A stretch of DNA of 64,000 nt from Homarus americanus (lineage: Eukaryota > Arthropoda > Malacostraca > Decapoda > Nephropidae): NCBI RefSeq assembly GCF_018991925.1, contig NW_024756914.1:4003028-4067027 (forward strand). The letters are read 5' to 3'. Under the pieces are notes generated by a model. The model ran no database searches and was not told the DNA's origin. It worked only from the letters and a program-made list of their open reading frames with translations. The translations under genes were made by a program, and so were the position numbers. Below are positions 21,690-32,700 of this stretch, piece after piece. Within the stretch, counting starts at the first letter, position 1. Each line of letters starts with the position of its first letter.

Positions 21690-22885
21690 GATGACGGTAG
21701 GAGGATGATTGTGGAGGTGGGTAGTGATTGATGGTGGGAACAGTGGTAGTGATGGTAGGAGGAGATGATGGTAGGAGGTGATGATGGTAGGAGGTGATGA
21801 TGGTAGGAGGTGATGATGGTAGTGATGATGGTAGGAGGTGATGATGGTAGTGATGATGGTAGGAGGTGATGATGGTAGTGATGATGTAGGAGGTGATGAT
21901 GGTAGGAGGTGATGATGGTAGGAGGTGATGATGGTAGTGATGATGGTGGGGTGATGATGGTAGTGATGTGTGGGAGTGTTGGTGATGGTGGTGGTGATGA
22001 TGGTAGGAGGTGATGATGGTAGGAGGTGATGATGGTAGGTAAGATGATGGTAGTGATGATGGTAGGAGGTGATGATGGTAGGAGGGATGATGGTAGTGAT
22101 GATGGTAGGAGGTGATGATGGTAGTGATGATGGTAGGAGGTGATGATGGTAGTGATGATGGTGGAGGTGGTGGTGAGTGATGGTGGGGAGGTGATGGTGG
22201 TGATGATGGTAGGGAGGTGATGATGGTGGTGGTGGTGGGGTGATGGGGTGGTGATGGTGGTGGGGTGGAGGTGGGGTAGTAATGATGGTAGGAGGTGATG
22301 ATGGTAGGAGGTGATGATGGTAGGATGATGGTAGGAGGTGATGATGGTAGGATGATGGTAGGAGGTGATGATGGTAGTAATGATGGTAGGAGGTGACAGT
22401 GGTAGTGATGATGGTAGGAGGTGATGATGGCAGTGATGATGGTAGGAGGTGATGATGGTAGTGATGATGGTAGGAGGTGAGGTGACGGTGGTGATGGTAA
22501 GTGAGGTAGGTAGTGGTAGTGATGATGGGAGGAGGGAGGTGGATTGATGATGGTAGAGACGAGGTGATGATGGTAGGAGGTGATGATGGTAGTGATGATG
22601 AGGAGATGATGATGGTAGTGATGATGGTGGTGATGATGGAGGTGATGGTGGTGGGGAGGTGGGGTGGACGGTGGTGATGGTAAGTGGGGCTGGTGGTGAT
22701 GGTAGTGATGGTAGGGGTGAGGTGGATGGTGATGATGGTAGAGACAGTGATGATGGTAGGAGGTGAGGTGGATAGTGGTGATGGTAAGTATGAGGCAGGT
22801 AGTGATGGTGAGTGATGATGGTAGGAGGTGAGGTGGATAGTGGTGGTAGTAAGTGAGGCAGGCAATAATGGTAGTGATGATGTGG
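21690..22885. repeat. 1.2-kb GATGATGGTAGGAGGT array
   Basis: More than 60 copies of GATGATGGTAGGAGGT and GATGATGGTAGT units, with irregular order and indels. The 462-codon minus-strand frame (21552-22940) is this repeat read through as S-S-P-P-T-I-I-T-type peptide and is not a gene. Confidence 0.95.
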
Positions 22886-22901
22886 TAGGAGTGCAGGCTG
22901 T

Positions 22902-23243
22902 TTGGTGATGGTGGGCTACACCCAGAACCGTGCTCCTCAAATCACTACCAAGGCTGGCTCTTTACACACAGCATTCAACAGCTCTCTGAAACAGTCGAGG
23001 ACAACACTTCTCTCAGCCTCATCCCATCAGCTCACCTCTCAGATAACTCTCCAAGCTGCAACCTCCACAAGGACACTGCTACACACACACACACACACAC
23101 ACACACGTTCACCCAAAGCAACCCATCCACCAGCAGCCTCTACGCCCTTAATGACAACAGTAAGTGATTCTCCTGGAGCCACGCAAGCTTGGCTCATCCT
23201 CCTGTGTGATAATGGCTCCTTCATCATCCACAACAAGAGATAA
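22902..23243. CDS. coding-like segment, strand ambiguous
   Basis: The + frame reads GYTQNRAPQITTKAGSLHTA onward for 113 codons with an internal CA-repeat stretch, and GTAAGT, a perfect donor, begins at 23160. The minus strand reads PGESLTVVIKGVEAAGGWVA LGER in the same DNA, bounded by CATTAAG and GGTGAACG. Both look protein-like, so at most one is real. No family is recognised on either. Confidence 0.25.
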
Positions 23244-23815
23244 GAACCTATTTTTATAAGTCTTTTAAGCCATCAGTAATTAATATATGGAAGAAATGTG
23301 TCAACAAAAACAAACGAGAAACAAGACCCGTGACAACAACCAGATTGGTGATAAGGTTACTGAGGGAGACGCTACCATAACACGACCCTCCAGGACAACC
23401 ATTTATTTTTGAGGCTCGACTGATCCCCCTCACCCACACCACTATCATGAACCCATTAATTCTCCCTGAGACAGAGGACTATAAAGCAAGCATGTCTAAT
23501 ACACTTGGTCCTGAAGGCTACAACTTAAAAATAAAATATAACAACCCGAATTATTTTTGGTCTTGTTGTTGAATGTTTCCTGACCGAGCTAATCAAATTC
23601 GTCAGTGTTTGTCTGGTGGATGTTATTCAAGAGACAATAGGGTCCTTCCTCTCCCGTGTGGCCCTTCTCCTTCCCTTTATCACGTGTTGTTACGGTAGCG
23701 ACTCACAGCTGGTCTTTACACAATATTTAATTAACTCGGGTGAAGGTGTAATAGGGTGATATTGTCAATGCCCCCCTCTGTTACCTTGTGGTTGTATGAT
23801 TCTCAATATGGTGTC
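23244..23815. other. unassigned single-copy DNA
   Basis: No repeat, exon or RNA gene could be supported. Confidence 0.5.
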
Positions 23816-23817
23816 GA

Positions 23818-24060
23818 GTGAGCTCAAAAACTCTCTCTGGGGAACTGTCTCCTACCAACTACCACATCGTCGTCCAGATCGGAGTTATTTTACCTGGGGT
23901 TCAGTCACGACCAGCTATCAACAGATCGTGCTCTGTTCATATTAGAAAAATCCACCAGCCTCTCCCTGAACAACACACAGTGGAGGCGAACTACACGCTC
24001 TCAGTCACACCCCGAGGTTTGGGACACACGCACGACGGCTTATCACCTGCAACAAGCTAA
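23818..24060 (+). CDS. 80-codon open frame, unidentified
   Basis: A non-repetitive open frame ending at TAA 24058-24060. It includes SPTNYHIVVQIGVILPGVQS and, later, HTVEANYTLSV. No ATG starts it (GTG at the left edge), so it would have to be an exon. An overlapping frame with an in-frame ATG at 23810 is open for 44 codons. A minus-strand CCCAG|GTAAAA donor also lies inside. Weak evidence overall. Confidence 0.2.
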   Translation: MSSKTLSGELSPTNYHIVVQIGVILPGVQSRPAINRSCSVHIRKIHQPLPEQHTVEANYTLSVTPRGLGHTHDGLSPATS

Positions 24061-24830
24061 CTTTCTCGGCATCTGTGAGCATAAATCATCAACTGTACTC
24101 AGGAAGCCAATCAATGGGAGCCACACTTAGCCCCTCACAACACCACAAGAGTAAGCATTGATGTGTTAGTGCAGTAATCCACCATAACATCAACACGATG
24201 TTCTCATGACTGCCGTACTCAATAGACCAAAGTACATGTTGACCCCAGTAGCTGTTGACGCTTGACTCGGGCAGAAGTGAACATTTGGACGGCTGGTGTA
24301 GTCCTCAAGGCGGTACAAAATGTCGTGTTTTCCCTTATCTTTCCGTAAATAAACCCACATTAAACACGTTACCTACACTGGTGTTTGCCTGGAGTTTGTG
24401 GGTTGAGAGGCGACCCACCAATAATCATAATGACCCTATGAAGTGATTGTCCTTCACGTGTAAATAACCTTAACATATTTCAGGATAATAAACCATAACT
24501 TGATCTTCCTTCTCTCTCCTGTTGACTCACAAGAGACGAATCGCGATGGAGTTTTACTGTCGACACGAAACTTGGTGCCTCGTAGTTTTAAGTTAATGTT
24601 TTATATTTATTCCTGTATATATATTTTAATAATTCCGTAACTACAATATTTCAAAAGACAAATACCACATTGAGAGCATCGATACCTGTGACCTTTGATG
24701 ATAACTGGAGGTAAACGAGCGGCTATAGTCAACAAGAGACCATATACTACACACACACACACGCTGGGAAAGGGTCGAGGAACTGCCTTGGGGGAGATGA
24801 AGACGCCTCGTAGGTCGTGTTGGGAGGGCG
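24061..24830. other. unassigned single-copy DNA
   Basis: Balanced composition with a short CA run near 24752. No supported gene. Confidence 0.45.
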
Positions 24831-24837
24831 GGAGGGC

Positions 24838-24960
24838 CATCACCACCACCATCTTCCTCACCACCACCATCACTACCACCACCACCATCATCACCATCAC
24901 CACCACCACCACCAACCACCACCACCATCATCACCACCACCACCACCACCACCATCCTCA
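24838..24960. repeat. (CCA)n / CACCAT microsatellite
   Basis: Imperfect CCA, CAT and ACC triplets, giving histidine-rich or valine-rich spurious frames. Confidence 0.95.
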
Positions 24961-25044
24961 CAGGTGTTGTGGGGAGTGGAAGAGCATCACAAGTCAGGTA
25001 CATTTGGTTGTTTATTACTTTTCTACGAGATAAAAGTTGCAGCA

Positions 25045-25205
25045 CCACGCCAACCTCCACCACTACCACCACCTCCACGTCTACCACTACCACCACCTCC
25101 ACGTCTACCACTACCACCACCTCCACGTCTACCACTACCACCTCCCGTCTGCTATCTCCACCACTACCACAACCTCCACCATTATCACCACCACTCCCAC
25201 CATCA
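25045..25205. repeat. ACCACTACCACCACCTCCAC minisatellite
   Basis: Three near-perfect copies of a 30-bp unit (…CCTCCACGTCTACCACTACC…), then diverged CCA-rich sequence to an AG at 25210. Confidence 0.9.
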
Positions 25206-25449
25206 TCATCAGCAACCTTGGTGAAGACGCGCATTGCAGGTTGCTCGGTTTTATTGACAGGTGAGGGCATGGGTGATGAAGGTACTATAACGTGGCGTCC
25301 TTAAGAGCGACAACCACACTCTCTGATACAGCCTCCTCACCTCTCTGGCCTCTTGGGTTGGTGTGCTCTTGTGGCCCCGGACGGTGCAGGGTGTTGCATC
25401 GTCTCTGAACAGTTGTTAGTGTAATAACGTCAATATGGAGACAGTGCAA

Positions 25450-25503
25450 GGTGTGTGTGTGTGTGTGCGTGTGTGTGTGTGTGTGTGCGTGTGTGTGTGT
25501 GTG
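25450..25503. repeat. (GT)n microsatellite with GC interruptions
   Basis: GTGTGCGTGTG pattern, 54 bp. Confidence 0.95.
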
Positions 25504-25615
25504 GACCATGGTGGGTAGTGAACATTACACAAGGTTCAACTATACACTAACTTGTCGGGTTATTATCAAGTTATATGAGCGTAATAAATTAGTTCGCTTT
25601 AGGTTTTGGGTTATC

Positions 25616-25718
25616 CAGTAAAACCTCCATTTAACGGACACCAATCTAGGGATATAGTCGTTATATGGAGGGTTCATATATAATCTCCAGTGTAGTCCGC
25701 TATTTAGAGGTATCGCTG
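25616..25718. mobile_element. pogo/Tigger-like MITE
   Basis: The left end CAGTAAAACCTCCATTTAAC(GGAC) and the reverse complement of the right end, CAGCGATACCTCTAAATAGC(GGAC), match at 17 of 24 positions. TA follows the right end directly, and a TA lies two bases before the left end. CAGT-A-ACCTCC with an AACGG interior is the known style of pogo/Tigger (Tc1/mariner superfamily) termini. The subterminal CGTTATATGGAGGGTT is a further inverted copy of the TIR. At 103 bp it has no coding capacity. Confidence 0.5.
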
Positions 25719-25786
25719 TATTAAGGTATTATAGATAAGGAAGAGCATGAGGCTGGTTAACAAACTATATAGGAAAATGACAGACT

Positions 25787-25868
25787 AACTATGAAAATGA
25801 CGAGAAAATGATAAACGAAGCGAAAATGACGAGAAAATGATAAACGAAGCGAAAATGACGAGAAAATG
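25787..25868. repeat. 30-bp repeat AAATGACGAGAAAATGATAA
   Basis: Two full copies plus a partial copy; the unit continues ACGAAGCGAA. Confidence 0.95.
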
Positions 25869-25947
25869 AGGAAGGGAGCTTACTAATATCACCATCTTCA
25901 AGTTATATAGTTGTTGGAGACATAAATCACGATGTGTCACTGGTGTG

Positions 25948-25968
25948 TGCGCGCGTGTGTGTGTGTGC

Positions 25969-26001
<33 letters not shown>
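25948..26001. repeat. (GT)n with GC interruptions
   Basis: Alternating purine-pyrimidine tract with GCGCGC at its left end. Confidence 0.95.
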
Positions 26002-26002
<1 letters not shown>

Positions 26003-26740
26003 CTTGCATCTCTTGGCTCCTACCACCACCACCACCACTTGAGAATACAGTTCCTCTTTAATTTTGTCGACATTAATCAGAGCTTTGTCATATCTTTTTC
26101 CCCCTCGAGAAGGACTTACGCAAATTATTGAATCGACGTTGCGGTTTTAAAAGATCTCTCTCACGTGTACAGCAGAACCAACCCCATAATGGTAGATATT
26201 TAGTGTTGATGGTAAGGATGATGTAGAATATAATGATGTGATATAAGAGTTTTAAAAATATCATTCGTACCTTAGTGATTAGTTGGTCTCTCGTTGTGTG
26301 TACAGGTAGGAGAGGCTGTATAAGTAGGCTAGACAACCCCAGAGTGTAAAGGTTATTTTGACAATCAACCTGACCGTGTAATGTTAATGTTTACAAGAGA
26401 TGTTTACTGTTAATAAGACGTTAATTAAAGGTTAAATATCAATACACTAACATAACACAGGTGATCTCAGGTGATATTAATTACCTTCTGGGGTAATTTG
26501 TGTAGCATACATCATTCACCTGTCAGTGTTTATACTCGTCCCCTCCCCTCACCCCCTCACCTGTCGCACACCTAATTTGACTTTGTGGAATTAATTAAGG
26601 ACGATGGAAGGTAACGTATTTATTTCTGTCTCCGAGGTTCAGTTATGTGTGGGTTTTTAGATGCAGGTAATTAGTTGTTGGATGATGTTGCCGTTTACTG
26701 TAAAACAAAAATGTATATGTGACATCGGAAAGTTATTAAT
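26002..26740. other. unassigned AT-rich DNA
   Basis: No supported gene. Confidence 0.5.
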
Positions 26741-26747
26741 TTTTATC

Positions 26748-26860
26748 CGACACACCTGACATGACATAACTCACCTGACACGACATAACACACCTGACAC
26801 GACACAACACACCTGGCATAACACACCTGGCATAACACACTTAACACACCTGTCACATAG
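26748..26860. repeat. CACACCTGACACGACATAA repeat
   Basis: Five to six copies of a 16-22-bp unit with ACACCTG as the constant core. Confidence 0.88.
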
Positions 26861-26946
26861 TAAGCAAAATATAGTTGCCGAAAATATATAAACATTTAAT
26901 ATACTTTCTGTGTATGTTCGTGAGGGTGTGGGGGAGGGGATCTAAC

Positions 26947-27390
26947 TGCCACGGTGCCACGCCCTATATCACTGCTGTAGTTCACTGCCACGTACTGTAT
27001 CACTGCTGTAGTTCACTGCCACGTACTGTATCACTGCTGTAGTTCACTGCCACGCCCTGTACCACTGCTGTAGTTCACTGCCACGTACTGTATCACTGCT
27101 GTAGTTCACTGCCACGCACTGTATCACTGCTGTAGTTCACTGCCACGTACTGTATCACTGCTGTAGTTCACTGCCACGCCCTGCATCTCTGCTGTAGTTC
27201 ACTGCCACGCCCTGCATCACTGCTGTAGTTCACTGCCACGTACTGTATCACTGCTGTAGTTCACTGCCACGTACTGTATCACTGCTGTAGTTCACTGCCA
27301 CGTACTGTATCACTGCTGTAGTTCACTGCCACGCCCTGCATCACTGCTGTAGTTCACTGCCACGCCTTGTATCACTGCTGTATTTCACTC
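26947..27390. repeat. 31-bp minisatellite
   Basis: About fourteen copies of CACTGCTGTAGTTCACTGCC followed by ACGTACTGTAT. Two alternative linkers, GTACTGTAT and CCCTGCAT, alternate along the array. Confidence 0.97.
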
Positions 27391-27815
27391 TTCAGTCCCA
27401 CTCATGTTATAAATTCCCCCAAAAAACTATTATTAATAAGACCATAGATGTTTATTCAATGTCTCTATGGAAAATCAGAGAGAAAATGTTTGATTCGTGG
27501 ACAAGTAAAAACGTCATTAGAGAGAAACCAGTAAATAGATGAATAAACACATGAAGAACAGCAGTAAAGGAATAAATTAGTTCTTAAATAAACTAGATAA
27601 ATATATAATGATGAAAAACCAGCCAAGAATCATTAATTAACACGTATATATGAGGCAGTTACCCACACAAGACATTTCTTTCACTAATCCACATGATAAT
27701 CCCGGATTATTGTCTCTAAATCCTTTTGAAACCGAGTTATATTGTTACATTATTAGAGAAAACTGCAACTCGGGGTAAACTAAAGAAATTTGAGTGTAGA
27801 CGTAACATTAGAGAC
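27391..27815. other. unassigned AT-rich DNA
   Basis: No supported gene. An ATG at 27726 opens a frame that runs straight into the next repeat. Confidence 0.5.
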
Positions 27816-30375
27816 CGACTTCCATCATCACCACAACTACAACCATCATCACCACAACAACCATCATCACCACAACAACCATCATCACCACAACAACCAT
27901 CATCACCACAACAACCTTCATCACCACAACAACCATCATCACCACAACAACCATCATCACCACAACAACCATCATCACCACAACAACCATCATCACCACA
28001 ACAACCATCATCAACACAACAACCATCATAACAACAATCATTACCACAATAACTATCATAACAACCATCATCACCACAACGGCCATCATCACAACAACCA
28101 TCATCCCCACAACAACCATCACAACAACCATCACAACTACCATCATCACCAAAACTACAACCTTTATCACAATAACAACAACCTTCATCACCACAACAAC
28201 CATCATCACCACAGCAACCATCACAACAACCATCATCACCACAACAACCATCATCACCACAACTACAACCATCACCACACTAAACCATCATCACCACAGC
28301 AACTTTCATCACCACAACAACCATCATCACCACCAACTACAACCATCATCACCACAAGAACCACATCATCGCCGCAACAACCTTCATCACCACAACATCC
28401 ATCATCAACGCAGCTACAGCCATTACCACAACGACCATCATCACCACAGCTGCCAAAAACCGTCATCCCTTTAGCTACAGCCATCATCACCACAGCTACG
28501 CCCATCATCCACCACAACAACCATCACCACGGCAACAGCTTCATCACCACCAGCAACAAGCCATCATCATCACCACAACTACAACCATCACCACAACTAC
28601 AACCATCATCACCACAACAACCATCACCACAACAACGACTATCACCACAACAAGAACCATCGTAACTACAGCAACCATCATCGCCTGGCTTCCACAACCA
28701 TCACCTGGCTTCCAACCATCATCACCACAACAACCATCACCACAACAACGACTATCACCACAACAAGAACCATCACCACACCTACAACCATCACCACAAC
28801 AACAAGCATCACCACAACAACAACCATCACCACCAATACAATTATCATCACCACAACAACCATCACCACCACAACAACCATCATCACCACAACTTCAACC
28901 ATCATCTCCAGAACAACCATCATCACAACAACTACAACCATTACCACAACTACAACCTTTATCACCACTACAACCATCATCACCACAACAACCATCACCA
29001 CAACAACAACCATCACCACAACAACCATCCCTACCACAACAACCATCATCACCACAACCATTCATAACCACAACAACCATCATCACCACAACTACAACCA
29101 TCACCACAACTACAACCATCATCAACACAACAACCTTCATCACCACAACTACAACCATCATCACAACTACAACCATCATCACCACAACTACAACCATTAT
29201 CACCACAACAACCATCACCACACAAGAACCATCACCACAACAACAACCATCACCACCACCACAACCATCATCACCACAACTACAACCATCACCACAACTA
29301 CAACCATCATCACCACAACTACAACCATTATCACCACAACAACCATCATAACCACAACAACCATCATAACCACAACAACCATCATCACCACTACACCCAT
29401 CACCACAACAACAACCATCACCACAACTACAACCATCACCACCACAACTTCAACTATCACCACCACAACTTCAACCACCACAACCATCATCACCACCATA
29501 ACAACCATCACCACAACAACAAACATCACCAAAACAACAACCATCACCACAACTACAACCATCACCACCACAACAACCATCACACCACAACCATCATCAC
29601 CATCGTAACAACCATCACCACAACAACAACCATCACCACAACTACAACCATCACCACCACTACAACCATCACCACCACAACTACAACCATCACCACCACA
29701 ACAACCATCATCACCCCACTACAACATCATCACCACCACAACAACCATCATCACCACAACTACAACCATCACCACCACAACTACAACCATCACCACCACA
29801 CTACAACCATCACCACCACAACTACAACCATCAACACCACAACTACAACCATCACCACCACACTACAACCATCACCACCACAACTACAACCATCACCACC
29901 ACAACACAACCATCACCACCACAACTACAACCATCACCACAACTACAACCATCACCACCACAACTACAACATCACCACCACAACAACCATCATCACCACA
30001 ACTACAACCATCACCACCACAACAACCATCATCACCACAACTACAACCATCACCACCACAACAACCATCATCACCACCATAACAACCATCACCACAACTA
30101 CAACCATCACCACCACAACTACAACCATCACCACCACAACTACAACCATCACCACCACAACAACCATCATCACCACCACTACAACCATCATCACCACCAC
30201 AACAACCATCATCACCACCACAACTACAACCATCACCACCACAACTACAACCATCACCACCACAACTACAACCATCACCACCACAACTACAACCATCACC
30301 ACCACAACTACAACCATCACCACCACAACTACAACCATCACCACCATAACATCCATCATTACCACAACAACCACC
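27816..30375. repeat. 2.5-kb CCATCA(TCACC)ACAACAA array
   Basis: More than 140 units of about 12-18 bp. The left part is a clean 18-bp CCATCATCACCACAACAA array; the rest mixes CCATCACCACAACTACAA units. The + strand has almost no G over 2.5 kb. All three + frames are open over long stretches (P-S-S-P-Q-Q, H-H-H-H-N-N, I-I-T-T-T-T), and units of non-triplet length shift frame often, so it is not coding. It ends about 130 bp before the ATG of the next gene. Confidence 0.97.
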
Positions 30376-30500
30376 ACAGGCACTATCAGTCAAAATATAA
30401 CCATTAACATCCCTAACTACACAACACGTCACCTCACCAATTGTAAATAAATTTAAATACTGAAGGAGAAAATAATTGTTTTGTTTTATAAATATAAATT

Positions 30501-30881
30501 ATGATAAAATTCACGTTTTGGTTCAGTGCGGTGTTTCTCACCTACGCCGTGACGGTCTTGCTCTTGCAGGTGTGCCTTGAGGGCCTCAAAGGCGAGCAAG
30601 TGGTCGCCGTGCAAGTCAACGAACGGCATCATTGGCGAACACCTCAAGTCGTCAACCCGGAGCCCGACCCCAGTCAGTCTGGGGGACAAAATATCCGGGT
30701 GATCAGAGTGGAGGTCTCGAGGTCTCACAGATTTCGACAGGACTCTATCTCTAATATTTTAGTCGAACTCAAAGAAAGGAAAGTCGATCATCTGGAAGAA
30801 GAGGATCATCCAGTTAACCATCGTCATCTTGACGATGGCAATGGGCTGGTATACCGGCAGGCAACCCCAGGGCAGCTCTAA
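30501..30881 (+). CDS. N-terminal part of a minisatellite-pseudokinase gene (frame-disrupted)
   Basis: The ATG at 30501 opens a 126-codon frame. The first 28 residues (MIKFTFWFSAVFLTYAVTVL onward) form a hydrophobic signal peptide or signal anchor. The remainder is polar with G/C-rich third positions. It stops at 30879-30881, where the S-S-K-Q-P-x-G repeats begin in the +1 frame, so a one-base shift or an unseen intron is needed to join the kinase-like domain. ATTTTAG at about 30755-30760 could be an acceptor for that +1 frame, which then reads a hydrophobic stretch IIQLTIVILTMAMGWY. TATAAA at 30487 is too close to serve this ATG. Joining this segment to the downstream domain is inference. 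Confidence 0.5.
   Translation: MIKFTFWFSAVFLTYAVTVLLLQVCLEGLKGEQVVAVQVNERHHWRTPQVVNPEPDPSQSGGQNIRVIRVEVSRSHRFRQDSISNILVELKERKVDHLEEEDHPVNHRHLDDGNGLVYRQATPGQL
30542..30678 (-). CDS. alternative antisense exon candidate
   Basis: On the minus strand ATTTTGTCCCCCAG|A and GGCGTAG|GTGAGA flank 137 bp with one open frame, which includes FVDLHGDHLLAFEALKAHLQ. Both splice sites are strong. It lies inside the + strand N-terminal frame, so one of the two is probably spurious. The + reading is preferred because it leads into the repeat and kinase fold. Confidence 0.22.
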
Positions 30882-32700
30882 GCTGTCATGTAACTCTAAG
30901 CTGCCATGGAGCATATCTAAGCTGCCATGGAGCATATCTAAGCTGCCATGGAGCGGATATAAGCTGCCATGGAGTAGATCTAAGCTGCCACAGACCAGCT
31001 CTAAACAGACACAAGGCAGCTCTAAAATACCCCAGGGCAGCTCTAAACAGCCCCAGGGCAGCTCTAAAGAGCCTCCGGGAAGCTCTAAAGAGCCCCAGGG
31101 CAGCTCTAAAGAGCCCCAGGGAAGCTCTAAACAGCCCCAGGGAAGCTCTAAAGAGCCACCGGGAAGCTCTAAACAGCCCCAGGGAAGCTCTGAACAGCCC
31201 CAAGGAAGCTCTAAACAGCCCAAGGGCAGCTCTAAACAGCCCCCGGGAAGCTCTAAACAGCCCAAGGGCAGCTCTAAACAGCCCTCGGGAAGCTCTAAAC
31301 AGCCCAAGGGCAGCTCTAAAGAGCCCCTGAGCTCTAAACAGCCCAAGGGCAGCTCTAAGCCGCCCCCAGGAAGCTCTAAACAGCCCAAGGACAGCTCTAA
31401 ACAGCCCTCGGAAGCTCTAAACAGCCCAAGGGCAGCTCTAAAGAGCCCCCTGGAGCTCTAAACAGCCAGGGCAGCTCTAAGCCGCCCCAGGAAGCTCTAA
31501 ACAGCCCAAGGACAGCTCTAAGAGCCCCGGGCTTTAAACAGTCCAGGGCAGCTCTAAAAGAGCCCCTGGAAGCTCTAAACAGCCCAAGGGCAGCTCTAAG
31601 CCGCCCCAGGAAGCTCTAAACAGCCGGACAGCTCTAAGAGCCCCCGGGAGCTCTAAACAGCCCAGGACAGCTCTAAAGAGCCCCGGGAAGCTCTAAACAG
31701 CCCAGGGCAGCTCTAAAAACCCCCGGGAAGGTCTACAGCCCAGGAAGCTCTAAACAGCCCCAGGGCAGCTCTAAACAGCCCCAGGGCAGCTCTAAGAGCC
31801 CAGGAAGCTCTAAACAGCCCAAGGGCAGCTCTAAAGAGCCCCTGGAAGCTCTAAACAGCCCGGGCAGCTCTAAGCCGCCCCGGGAAGCTCTGGCCAAGGA
31901 CAGCTCTAAGAGCCCCGGGAAAGCTCTAAACAGCCCAAGGAGCTCTAAGCCCAAGGGCAGCTCTAAAGAGTCCCGGGAGCTCTAAACAGCCCAGGGCAGC
32001 TCTAAAGAGCCCCGGGAAGCTCTAAACAGCCCAAGGACAGCTCTAAAGAGCCCCTGGGAAGCTCTAAACAGCCAGGACAGCTCTAAGAGCCCCCGGGAAG
32101 CTCTAAACAGCCCAAGGACAGCTTTAAAGAGCCCCCGGGAAGCTCTAAACAGCCCAAGGGCAGCTCTAAGAGCCCCGGGAAGCTCTACACAGCCCCAGGA
32201 GCTCTAAACAGCCTCAGGGCAGCTAAGAGCCCCGGGAAGCTCTAAACAGCCCAAGGACAGCTCTAAAGAGCCCCCGGGAAGCTCTAAACAGCCCAAGGCA
32301 GCTCTAAAGAGCCCCGGGAAGCTCTAAACAGCCCAGGACAGCTCTAAGAGCCCCGGGAAGCTCTAAACAGCCCAAGGGCAGCTCTAAAGAGCCCTCGGGA
32401 AGCTCTAAACAGCCCAAGGGCAGCTCTAAGCAGCCCCCGGGAAGCTCTAAACAGCCCTCGGGAAGCTCTAAACAGCCCCAGGGCAGCTCTAAAGAGCCCC
32501 CGAGAAGCTCTAAACAGCCCCAGGGCAGCTCTAAAGAGCCCCCGGGAAGCTCTAAACAGCCCCAGAGCAGCTCTGAATTACCCAAGCTCAGCCCTAAAGA
32601 GCCCCCGGGAAGCTCTAAACAGCCCCAGGGCAGCTCTAAACAGCCCCACGGCAGCTCTAAACAGCCTCAGGGTAGCTCTGAGCTGCCTCTGTCTGAGCAG
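30862..32700 (+). repeat. 1.8-kb coding minisatellite, 21-bp unit (S-S-K-Q/E-P-x-G)
   Basis: About 85-88 copies of AGCTCTAAACAGCCCAAGGG plus C. Read in the frame of the downstream domain each unit gives S-S-K-(Q/E)-P-(Q/K/P)-G. The first six or so units differ (S-K-L-P-W-S). Units alternate CAGCCC (Gln-Pro) and GAGCCC (Glu-Pro). From 30764 to 31461 the frame is open. Between 31462 and 32307 many units have lost one base, mostly in AAA or CCCC runs, so the frame breaks repeatedly. From 32308 it is open again into the kinase-like domain. The repeat would make a long, basic-to-neutral disordered linker. Confidence 0.9.

Noticed and set aside
21552..22940. 462-codon minus-strand open frame
   Set aside because: It is the GATGATGGTAGGAGGT array read through. 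The peptide is pure repeat, and indels shift frame among equally open frames.
27790..29583. Long H/N-rich, P/S/Q-rich and M/V-rich open frames
   Set aside because: All frames of the CCATCACCACAACAA array are open by composition. There is no start, splice or conservation evidence.
30487..30492. TATA box for the pseudokinase gene
   Set aside because: TATAAA lies 14 bp before the ATG, too close for a start site upstream of that codon.
30759..31388. 209-codon minus-strand frame with L-E-L-P-W-G-C repeats
   Set aside because: It is antisense to the S-S-K-Q-P-x-G repeat. Only the + frame continues into a recognisable domain.
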